Shown piece after piece: positions 14,101-23,100 of a stretch of DNA of 64,000 nt. Each line of letters begins with the position of its first letter. Position 1 is the first letter of the stretch. The stretch is taken from NCBI GenBank assembly GCA_940671915.1, contig CALNVZ010003434.1, forward strand, positions 24,071,974 through 24,135,973, written 5' to 3'. This DNA is from Paracentrotus lividus. Taxonomy: Eukaryota > Echinodermata > Echinoidea > Camarodonta > Echinidae. The notes beneath the pieces were generated by a model. That model was not told the origin of the DNA and did not search any database. It saw nothing but the letters and a program-made list of their open reading frames with translations. The position numbers and the translations under genes are program-made.

Positions 14101-16540
14101 ATGGAAGAATAATAGGGAAACGGTATATCCAGCCCTATAATCCCGCTGTGTGGCGTTTATGCAGGGGGCTGCGGCTTATCTTTTGGTAAGGCGCCTAAGT
14201 ACGAATCTAAAGTATTTGGCCCCTAATTAAAATAAAATGTTGATTTTTCGCCCTATTCTTTCTTTTTGTTTTCACTTCACTTTACAGATTGATGCATTAT
14301 TAATCAGCTAACTTCAATGAGAGCTTGACGGCGATTGATAAAACCACTGCGAACAATCAGAATAGGATTTCCTGAAGTATGTAGGCCTATCTGCTGTAGG
14401 CTCTATATATTTTTTTTTTTTTACTCTATAGGCCTACGCCATTATTTTAATTTCTTTTTAATGTTTTTTTTTTTTTTTGGAGGTGGGGATGATAGGGTTG
14501 CAAACAACATTTATAATTGCCCTACATGAATCTTGGAAAGAGTTTGGACTCTACGCTTCTGCACCCCCCCCCCCTAAAAAAAAAAATGATTGATTAAACA
14601 AGAATAAAAAAAAACAACATCCACATCAACAACAATAATAATGATAATCAGGCAATTCCAAGCAAAAGTGGACATGGAGCTGAAACTTTAATATCGTGCA
14701 GTGCCTTTGAAAATGCAAATTAGGATCTGAAATTACCACAAAGGCTTCTTTACAATACAACCAATCATTTAAGTTAAACAATTATGCGATTCAGTTTTCT
14801 TGCGCTGAATAATTGATCACACCCAAATTTGCACAAATGGGACTATAATGCTTTTAAATGCCTCTTATTCTTATATCTAGTTACTTTTTGCTGATTTTTT
14901 TGGCTGAATGTAATTATTATGGACTACTTTAACAAATTTTGGTATTAATATTTCTTTAAAATGCATTTCTCCTCTCAGAAAACACAGGGAAACCAGATAT
15001 CAATCCATTACCGCGTGACCAGACATGGGTTCAAGTTCTAAGTCATAACTAACAAAAATAATTGAATGAAATTTGATAAGGCGAAGGTCGAAAATTTTTC
15101 AACACCTACCCCCCCCCCCCCCACCCCCGTTTCTTTCGAAGTTCAAATGCACATGAGTGTTGAATTAAACATGATGAGATTCATGCGATGCCTGATTAGC
15201 CAATCAGAGCAACTACCGCCTCACGATAATTTTTGACTCCATAATTATATGCAGCACGCTCCAGCATACCTCGTTTGCATACTAAAGACGCACAATTGTT
15301 CGTACGAACGATCTTTTTTTGCATACAGTAAAGTGACACTTCCGACAAAATTGAGAATCGTTACTTCACTCTTTGGTAAGTCCTCATTTTTGCTACGTCT
15401 TATTTCTCTTGGTCGGAATTGCACCATTTGATCCGTTGAAGTTCATTTTGATATCGCAGTACCATACTGAAAATTGTTTTAACAGCGGAGAACCGATAGA
15501 TTTTAATGAAGACGAGTCTTGCTGTTTTGCTTGCCCTAATGCACACAAGCAACTGAACCATCTGGGACTAATGACAAGACTCAGTAAGAAAACTTTCAGA
15601 AAACAAACTGAATTTTTCACTTTTTAAAATAACATTTTCACTTATCTTTCTTCAATAACTGAGTGGTTAATATATTGGATGTTCCTTTCACTATCCCTGA
15701 TGTTTTGAGTTTTCTTTCTTTCTTCTTGGATGAAATATTATTTTTTAAAGTCCACTTTCTGTGAATTTCCGCGCATGTTTTTGGGCGGGAAAGGGCAAAA
15801 AAGTACGGTAAGTGATGTTTTAATTTTTTTTCATGATTTTGATTTGAAATTTATCCAAAACCTATTCACTGTGTCTTATAACGACATAGACATATGCTAC
15901 TACTTAATTTTGGAGCTGAAAGTTATTGCAAAAAGGAGAAAAACCTCAGATAAAACAACATTGACAAGGTTGCAAAATTTTCACCAAAATATGGCAGTTT
16001 GGTCCACGAGCTCGAGGTCAATACTAAAGTATCATGAGTATTGACATCGTATTTTATTATGAGTGCCCTATAAATGCCATAATGGTCTCCATTTTGGCAA
16101 AGATTGACAGCTTAGTAATGTGTTCGTTCTAAGCCCCGCCACAAGACACACGCGTTGCATAAACATGAATGATGGGGTGACCATAGTTCGAGCATCATGC
16201 ATATATTTGTCGAGTAAAAATGTCATTGTCAACGTGTACCGTGACGAAAATTTGGTTCTTAACTTAAGCAATTTTGGGTCCCTCAGCAACTTAGATCTAT
16301 ACCTTGACTTATAAAGTTACATGTAGATCTATACGATCCTAGGCTACAACCACTAAACATGCATCCTCATTCAGACTTTTAGAAAAAATATTGGGATGCC
16401 AAATGAAAAAATAGTCACCATCAACAATTGATGGCATTATGATTTTACAGAAAAAGCATCATTTTTTAGTTTGACATTTTTTTACACAGTTAAACTTAGT
16501 CGAAACCCTGGAAAAACTTACCAGCAAAACTTGCTTTCAT
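814..16540 (-). CDS. Secreted Pro/Gly-rich C-type lectin domain protein (partial; spliced, runs off left edge)
   Basis: Four coding exons join in frame: 16540-16522, 5097-4978, 3341-3163 and 1029-814. All junctions have GT donors and AG acceptors with matching phases (1, 1, 0). The product starts with a signal peptide (MKASFAACLFSLVLA) split by intron 1. A short Pro/Gly-rich segment follows (PGDIATPGLPQGSHNGYPGF), then a C-type lectin domain opening with WCPEGWYLYPETKSCF and FCRHEGGSLATV, and a WWMGY motif matching the WIGL position. The end of the domain, including the usual WND and last cysteines, lies beyond base 1. Secretion is inferred from the signal peptide. Sea urchin spicule matrix proteins combine a signal peptide, a CTLD and Pro/Gly-rich sequence, so this is a candidate relative, but a general secreted lectin is equally possible. 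An in-frame ATG nine codons upstream (16565-16567) would put nine residues before the signal peptide. Confidence 0.75.
1362..2699. mobile_element. 1.34-kb fold-back element with ~550-bp inverted arms
   Basis: Almost the whole left half (1362-1935) is repeated inverted in the right half (2140-2699), with a short G/C- and A-rich centre. Each arm ends in its own palindrome bounded by GGTACTATCAGATAAT (1368-1539 and 2520-2693). It lies in lectin intron 3 and encodes nothing recognisable. Open frames across it are by-products of the symmetry. Confidence 0.85.
3163..3341 (-). CDS. Lectin gene exon 3 (N-terminal half of C-type lectin domain)
   Basis: The 179-bp exon has acceptor TTTCTTTGCAG and donor GTAGCT. 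It encodes ANLPWCPEGWYLYPETKSCF, then an alpha-helical stretch (TAAQEFCRHEGGSLATV) and ends at LTKQ in phase 0. The W-C-P-x-G-W start, the C-x(11)-C spacing and the C-x(3)-GGSLA motif are hallmarks of a long-form C-type lectin domain. It joins exon 2 through a G|CT alanine codon. Confidence 0.85.
3730..4381. mobile_element. MITE-like element with AATAAGGGAGTTTACAG ends
   Basis: Inverted ends AATAAGGGAGTTTACAG lie at both borders of this 650-bp block in lectin intron 2. The interior is GC-richer than its surroundings and includes TGCGCATGCGC (about 3757), a perfect NRF1-type site. A 159-codon minus-strand frame across it shows no domain I recognise. Confidence 0.6.
4440..4932. mobile_element. 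TTAA-flanked GGGGAAGTTCACCC MITE, copy 1
   Basis: TTAA at both ends, inverted termini AAGGGGAAGTTCACCCTGG, and an interior with GACGTCA near the right side. It is related to the copies at 25200 and 59207. The right end is degenerate (GGTTAACTCTCCC). Confidence 0.8.
4978..5097 (-). CDS. Lectin gene exon 2 (signal peptide end and Pro/Gly-rich linker)
   Basis: The 120-bp exon has a strong acceptor (pyrimidine tract then TTTTTGCAG) and donor GTATGT. It encodes CLFSLVLARMELNPVSASPG followed by short Pro/Gly repeats (PGL, PQG, NGYPGFP). It starts and ends in phase 1. The signal-peptide core LFSLVLA ends here, so cleavage is probably near Ala-Arg. A TTAA-type MITE ends only 46 bp beyond the donor. 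Confidence 0.75.
5146..5177. repeat. (GA)n microsatellite
   Basis: An uninterrupted GA tract of about 32 bp, just before the Tc1/mariner-like MITE. Confidence 0.95.
5191..5864. mobile_element. Palindromic Tc1/mariner-like MITE with CAGTGCGTCCCA ends, copy 1
   Basis: Inverted termini CAGTGCGTCCCAAAAAGA flanked by TA on both sides (5189-5190 and 5865-5866), the target-site duplication of Tc1/mariner elements. The two halves are near-complete inverted copies over about 270 bp. It has no transposase. Confidence 0.88.
5867..9925. other. Lectin intron 1: gene-free, AT-rich
   Basis: No exon, RNA gene or bounded element seen. It contains several ACATGTACATGTA tracts (about 7370, 7850, 7980), a poly-C run near 7600 and a simple-sequence block at 8145-8265 (CAAAA and AAAT units). 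Confidence 0.5.
9926..11876. mobile_element. 1.95-kb element with GGGTCATTCCA ends and scattered CCACCGTTACAGGG motifs
   Basis: The left end GGGTCATTCCATCGTGTTGG is inverted at the right end (CCAACCCTGTGGAATGACCC). The inside carries the motif ACCACCGTTACAGG at about 10106, 10472, 11089 (variant) and 11255, and inverted at about 10492 and 11472. No transposase motif is recognised; a 124-codon frame at 11051-11425 has no known domain. Confidence 0.75.
11877..13080. other. Lectin intron 1: gene-free
   Basis: Unique-looking AT-rich sequence with no exon or bounded repeat that I can support. Confidence 0.4.
13085..13785. repeat. Degenerate tandem array, ~150-160-bp unit
   Basis: The block GCATAAATTAGCATATTTAATGAG recurs at about 13264, 13411 and 13575. 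Each is followed by AAAATTCTRWGT, then a CCACCTA-type spacer and CAAACAGAATTGAAAT. It ends in a GC-richer tail (GGACGGACGCCACGCCAGGCC), a typical end of a dispersed repeat family in marine invertebrates. Confidence 0.7.
14022..14182. mobile_element. Small MITE with CTGCGGCC-type inverted ends
   Basis: GATAAATCTGCGGCC at the left is matched inverted by GGGGCTGCGGCTTATC at the right. The similarity continues inward (AACACCGCACAACGG against CCGCTGTGTGGCGTTT). Confidence 0.55.
14663..14935 (-). mobile_element. Fragment of the GAGTGACACGAC element family
   Basis: It matches, inverted, the 3' third of the elements at 29331-30085 and 48455-49212, including AAATGCAAATTAGGATCTGA and the AATAATTGATC region. 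The rest of the element is missing. Confidence 0.75.
15228..15480. mobile_element. Diverged solo copy of the long-arm element's terminal repeat
   Basis: It aligns in order with the right arm of the 17387-23255 element: TTTTTGACTCCATAATTA, then GCACGCTC, TTTGGTAAGTCCTCATTTT, CGTTGAAGTTC and ATATCGC. No partner arm is seen within the window. Confidence 0.5.
16522..16540 (-). CDS. Lectin gene coding exon 1 (start of signal peptide)
   Basis: This tiny exon encodes MKASFA plus one base of the next codon. The donor GTAAGT lies at 16521-16516. Its phase (one base, G) joins exactly to the acceptor of the exon at 5097 and creates Ala, so the joined peptide is a textbook signal sequence. No other minus-strand donor I examined between 5.1 and 17 kb gave an initiating hydrophobic peptide in phase. 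The call rests on this splice fit, not on transcript data. The start is 556 bp from the divergent PXMP2 start codon. Confidence 0.6.
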
Positions 16541-17096
16541 ATAGCAATTCAAGACTTCGAAGTCCATATTGATATTCGGTGTATCTTGTACAGAAATCGA
16601 AAGATAATTTTATCCAAAATTGATGAATGTTACCACCAGAAACCCAAAATTTCCGGCTTCAATCCATAGCATGTTGATCAAATTGACGAGTTTTCAGGTC
16701 TCATGGACGAGCGCATATGTACAGGGTAAGGTTAGGGTATGTACATATTAGAGGAGGAGAAAAAATCTTTCTAAAACAATATTACAATATTTATAAAGAG
16801 TAAAATAAATGTATTATATTTTAGTAGATCTAATAAAAATCTTTAAAAACTATTAAACTTGTTTAAGATTTAGAATATATTAATTTATATTCATATGAAA
16901 CCCTACCTGAACAATCGTTTCTCCCAGTATCAGGGCCTTCTCGCTTGTCCAATCATAAATGATGTTCTTTCCACGGTTTCTCCTAAAGCAATAATCTAGT
17001 CCAATTACAGACGTTGTCTCTTTTAGCATATGGTACACACGTACACTATTGCGCTTACAGTTTATAGCTCAATTAAGCTGAGCTGGAGAAAGAACG
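16541..17096. promoter_or_regulatory. Shared divergent promoter between the lectin gene and PXMP2
   Basis: There are 556 bp between the two start codons, which point away from each other. Two CCAAT boxes on the plus strand (16949-16953 and 17001-17005) lie 145 and 93 bp before the PXMP2 ATG. I see no clear TATA box toward PXMP2, which would suit a housekeeping gene. No repeat family noted elsewhere in the window falls in this interval. Co-regulation is inferred from geometry only. Confidence 0.5.
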
Positions 17097-17197
17097 ATGG
17101 AAACTACTAAAAAAGAAGAAAGTTCACTTCAAATGCTATTCCGAGCATATTTGAGGTTATTAAAGGAGAAGCCAATAATAACAAAATCTCTGACAAG
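17097..17197 (+). CDS. PXMP2: PXMP2 coding exon 1
   Basis: It encodes 33 codons plus AG: METTKKEESSLQMLFRAYLR, then LLKEKPIITKSLT. Donor GTAAGC. The AG joins T from exon 2 to make Ser, giving TKSLTSGIISGIG, which parallels LTKAATSGILSALG in vertebrate PXMP2. I chose the first ATG because the acidic/basic N-terminus length fits the family; the Met at codon 13 is a possible alternative start. Confidence 0.85.
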
Positions 17198-20100
17198 GTA
17201 AGCTGAGGAATATATATTTTAAAACCGTAGGCGTAACTTAGACGTAGCTTAGCTAAAATATGACGATGTAACTTTAATATGATCTGAAAATGAATGAATG
17301 AGCGATTGGTTGTGTTTAGCGAGCCAGCAGCCAAGGCGCAGATGGGATTGTATTTTCGTACCACCCTACGGCGCACGAAGAAATACCTACAAGTTCGTTC
17401 TTACAGAGCTAGAGAACAATGCATTTTGATTGTTGGGCGCTCTGATTAGCTATCGCGATGACTGAAGGGCGTTGACCGTAACTGAACAACGCGATTCAGC
17501 TGTTCCCGATAAAGACCACTTTTGTCTTGCGCGCTGTCAATCAGGCAAAGTCACATTTACTCACAAGTGGACCCATTTCGCAAGAAAAACTGCAAGACTC
17601 GACTTCACAGAAGGTTAAGCGGAGACCCACTCTTTCAATACTTTTAAGAATAAAGAAGAGAAATTTCTAAATAGGAACTGCAACGAATCCACTGTCAGAT
17701 TTCGCTCAAAAGTTGTATGTAAACGTATGAAGAAATGGGAACTTACCAAAAAAATAAATGACGAATCTAAATTTTATCGTGACTATTGTTCATTGGAAGG
17801 CACAGTGGTAGTGTTTTTCATATGCTAACGTGATCATTCGAGCGTTGTGCATAAATTAATTTAATTATGGAGTAAAAATTTTTAAAATTTCTACGTGCTA
17901 CGACCAGTCACTCGGTCAGCTCAGGGGGTCGTTAAACCATGTTCACGAAACCATGGACGTATACCCCCATTCCACTGAGAATTTTGGAGCATCGGTCACT
18001 AATCGGACACAATTTTTAATCCTTCTTGTTACCCACAGAGTGGTCTCATGTCAAACTCTGATAGTCCGACGTGTGATTGTCGATTATAAAATGGCTCTGT
18101 GATTTTACGCATCGTGGTTGGTCAAAATGCGTCACATGTGATGCTGTATTTTCGATGCAAAGCACCGCCACCAGAGTGCTTTTTTCTGCACAAAAAAAAG
18201 AGATAACACACTGTCACCTGGGTCTTTTCCGTGTCTTGTTTACTTTCTTGGATGACGATCGTAGATCTTGAGCTACTTAGCAAAAATTCCAAAGGATAAT
18301 GCCTTGAATTTTTTTCGGTACGTAAGTAACTCACGATCTACCAGTTCTAGCAAAATGTCGCAATTTGATAAAAGCGTTAATACACTTCCCTGTATTGTGC
18401 GATTAAATGTAAATGCAGTGATCGCTCGATGCTTCGGATAAAGCTCGCTGCACACTCGCCTGCAGCTCGTTGCAGCGCTACCCCTATCCAAAGCTATCTC
18501 ACGGTGCACTGCATTCACCGCTAACGCACGCTCGGGCATATGTTAATGCTATACTATCAGGTACTTGTCCGACGTGTTGGACGCGATCCGAAGAGGCAAA
18601 ATAGTCCTGTGAGGGCACTAAGCTCAGGCTTAGTTCGCTATCGGACTGACCGGACACCATTTCCGTTTTCGACCTCGAGTCAATATTGGACATGTGTCAG
18701 TCAGTCCGATGTGTATAAGATTCTATTGTTTTTAGCTGGCCGACATCTGATTAGAATTGGGTGATCAGGTACTCATCTTATTGCAATATAATTAGTGGTT
18801 TTTTGTCAAGTTTGCGAAAAGAAGTGTCGTTTTCAACCCAACTGTGGAATGTTGGTAGTATCGGGTCAATGTGCAATCAAACTCCAAGTATAGTCCCGGT
18901 GGGCGACCCCACTTATATGCTCGTAAAGTCGTAAAAGCTTTTGAATTCGTAACGACTCAGGAAGCTGAGCGTAGAGCAAAAATCGTCCAAAATTCACCTG
19001 CTTATCTCTCTTTCTTGATCACCAAAGTTCATGATACTTTCAGAGAACTTCAAGAATGATGATATTAAGCACCATATCAAATATCATCGAAAATGGTTGT
19101 GTATTTTTGGAAATACGAGTATATTTCTGTTTTTCGAGAGAGGTTTCATTTTTTCCCGACACAAGTCTGGGACGAAATGAAAAAAAAACAAAAGACCTGA
19201 TACTGTACAGCACATACCAGTCTCACTTCCTGCGCATTTTGGTGTTTGGGCAATCAGTAGTTTTGTCTAAATCTTCCTTCAAATGTTGAGTATTTCGCTG
19301 AAAAAACCCTGGAAACTGCATCTATCAACGACAAACCACTAATTTGTGCATGCGCATTTCCGCACCTCACTTCCGGGTTTGGAAAAACACTCGCCAATAT
19401 CCATGAGAAACCTGCTGCGATGACCCTACTGCAAGTTTTAAAGTAGACACACGGAGAAAATACACAATATTTGCTAATAATGGCCAAATTACATGTTACT
19501 GAATAGATTTTCCTTCGTTTATACGATTGACATGCTGAAAATGACTTGAATCTCTCAGAAATAGCTTTAAATGGTTTTTAGCGTTTTTGTTTAATCCGCC
19601 CCCAAATGGGCCGATCGGCGTGCGGAGGAGCTCCTAGTTTGTGACGTCGCACCTTGGACAGCTCGAACAACAGCTGATCTGAGTTTGCGCGCGCAGCTTG
19701 ATGCATAGGCCTACGTATACACGTAAACAGCTTGCTCGCACTGTACTAGCTTGCTATAGCTGCTGTGTCTCGGATTAATATGGCTCTTTTATCACAACTG
19801 ATTTCATCATTGGACAAATAATACAGGGTTGTATATCCTTAGAATATCGTGTTTTGAGATATTGTTAACGATTGTGATTAATTTGTAGATTTGAACTTGC
19901 TGCGATAGATTTTTGAAGAGTTTGCAATCATGATAAAAGCACGAATTGCCTTGCTCATCTCTCACCGAGGGGCCGGGAACGGTGCGGCCCGTTGGTTGTT
20001 GGTGAATCGTTTAATTTGCCCATTGACATTGGGAGATATAATGCTTAAAATTCCACGTAAATTTATAGCGACTTCATTCTTAAGAAGACTTATTCTGTGT

Positions 20101-23100
20101 TGAATCTATATTGATTTTAATATGATTTTTTTTTTAAATATGAATCCCTCCAAATAAGGTTTTAGAGCAAAATATAATGCCACCGTCATGACTTTCGCAA
20201 CTAACTTACACGGATTAACACTACCATCATTAATTTGACGAGGTGGTCATGTCACATTTCCTCCAAAATTCCTTATTTATCGAAATTCAATGGCTAAAAG
20301 ACCAGAAACTTCCTTAAAATAAAATCAATATATATTGAAGAGACAGAATATTTAAGAATCAATGATGTAAGCATTGAATTGTTTGCAATATTTACAGTCT
20401 ACTAATTTAGTTTGGCTTAATTCTTACACACGTCACGGGATGGGGTAGTGTATATCAGTCCGGCAGGAGCGGATGGAATATACAGTCGTCTCTCGTAAGA
20501 CTGCTGTTTTTATCACAAATGCAAAATCTGTCAAATTCATTGCAACAAGGTCGAATCTACAAAATAATGTTATTTCATTCTGAACAATATCTAAAACCAT
20601 GAAAAAAGGTCACATACTGTAACTGAAGAACTAAGGAGCTACGTATTCCATCCAAAAGTTTGGACGAATTACATAGCTAACGGATGAAATTATCTCGGGA
20701 TCTGCACAGCACAATAATATAAAGACTTACAAAATATGACAACAAAACTAAAAGTGTGATTTGAACAGTCCACAATGAAAACAATGTCACTTTGATTGAT
20801 TATCTTTTTTTTTCACTCACTCTCGTGCTGAGGATACTTCTAATTATATGTTAATATAATGAAAAATAATACATCATTGGAACGAATTAACATAAATATA
20901 TAGATAAATGGTAGAGGAACAGTCGGCAAGAGATATCACCTTTGACCAGTTAGTCAGGGCCTGGGAGAAGCATGAGATGAGAAGAGAGAAAGAAAGTTTT
21001 CAAGAATCAGAATGTGCAATGTACGCGATATAGCACAGTGCAGGATATACATGTATATACGTGCATACAGTGGACACGGTACAGGTGCCCAAGGTGTGAC
21101 GTCATAATCTCGACGCCCTTGCGGGGTACCGCTGAAGCCTGAAAATGGGGGCCCTTCTTTGAAAGGTGATAACTCCCGATCTAAAACAGATTTTGACAAG
21201 GGGTTTAGATATTCTGAATCAGTAAAGATTTTTCGTTGCAGTGGTATGAATTTTGTTGCAATTAAAAGCAGTTTTGACTCTCCAGTTGTCTACTTTAAGG
21301 ACAGTAAACCACTATATTTTGTTATAATCCTCAATTGTTTTTCCATGAATTAGTTCTATACTTGACATTTGTCATTTTCTTTGCTCGATTTCAGCGTTTT
21401 CTTGCCATTGACGGCTGGGAGAAGAGCGGAATATTTTTTCGTGGGGCTAAAGCGGTCAAAATATGCCTTCATCACGAACCAGTGTGTGGGACCACAATGT
21501 AACTTGATGGAGGGTTTTTTTTTAATGACTTTGATACAGATTTTTCCCGACATAACCGTGGGACAACATATGAAAAGATATTTCGTACAGTATTTCGATA
21601 TGATATGCTTTGTATCAATTCAAACTTCAAAGTTTCGTTCTTGGGCAATTTCAAGAAAGGTGAAAAATAATCAACTTTTTTACCGATTTCTGGGGTTTTT
21701 TTCAGGGTGCTCTCGAAAAAGCCTTTTTTTCATAATTTATTACTGATTTCAACCATAATTAACATCATGAGAGGTTAAAATGACTCTTTCTTGTTAAATA
21801 GTCGTTGGATTTGTTTCATTTGGTGGTTTTAAAGGCGAGATATCGCAGTTCGCCCTAGACACCTTTATAGCGGTTTTTCCGTGCAAAACTTGTTTTCTTT
21901 ATGCAAATTAGGCATACCGAGCAATAGGTTTCTCCAAGCTAATTGCCGTCGAACCCCGTAACTGAGTAGTGACTGATTAATTTGATTAGAGTTGGGCCCG
22001 TATCAGATGAATGTTGGAAGTGCCAGTTTAGAGTCAGATAGCCCCCAAATTGCATGGATTGGACAAGTCGGTGAAAACCGCAGAAAGATATCGGGCAGAT
22101 ACCAGTCTTTCATCCGATTTCATGCAGATAATAAAAAAATCAGGGTCACCAAAACAGGCTCCTCGAGTGAGATTTCATCGGAACTCATCAAAATGGACAT
22201 TTTGGGGATCAGATGAGGTCGAGATGAGAGTCCGATTGTCAGTGGAATTGGGGTATTACCGGTAGTCATATCTTTATCCGCCAACCACGGGCATGGAGTT
22301 AGCTCCAATCTTACTAAGTCGGTTACACGAAGCTCTTCCAAGCTAGACAACTTGTGATATCGATATTGTCGGAGAAGATGTCAACGAGTGATAGATCTCT
22401 AGCTTTAATTAATCACGGTTTCACTGATATTTAAAAATTATGTTTTAGCAAAATTTTCAATGAAAATTGATGTGATAAAATTGGTCAAAAACAGTATGAA
22501 AACTCATAAAATTATGTACAATTTATAAAATGTGTATTAAAATGCACACTGTCACTTTTATAGACCTACTGCATACATTTAGGTCTAAAAGGTTTTGATC
22601 ATGAAATTAATAAGACCACGTCGGAACATGAGACGGGTTCTACCCCCGGATGTACTAATTTGATACTTTCGTAAAACAGACTAGGAAAAATTATGCTAGC
22701 CGAAAATGGAGCTATGACATTTTTTCTATATTTTCTGTTCGCTGACAAAAGGAAATCAAGAATACATTGCAATTTAAAAAAATATCTATTCAAAATTACT
22801 TGTAAAAAAATATTTTGGGACTAATAGATTGATTTTACTACCAATGTAGTCTCTACGGGCACATAGAAATTTTTACCCCACAAATATGCACGACACTCGA
22901 ATGATTACGTTAGCATATGAAATACAGTACCATTGTGCCTTCCAATGAACAATAGTCACGATAAAGTTTCGACTCGTCATTTTTTTTTTTTTTTGGTAAG
23001 TACTCATTTTGTCATACGTTTTCAACTGTCGGGCGGAGTCCGACAGTGGATTCGTTGACGTTCCTATTTATATTTCGCTTCTTTATTCTAAAAAGTATTG

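Noticed and set aside
15245..15627. Several overlapping 60-84 codon frames
   Set aside because: The region aligns with the arms of the 17387-23255 element, so it is repeat-derived and not a gene.
21369..21746. 125-codon plus-strand frame
   Set aside because: It is inside TIR element copy A. The matching stretch of copy B has changes that break the frame, so no coding constraint is evident.
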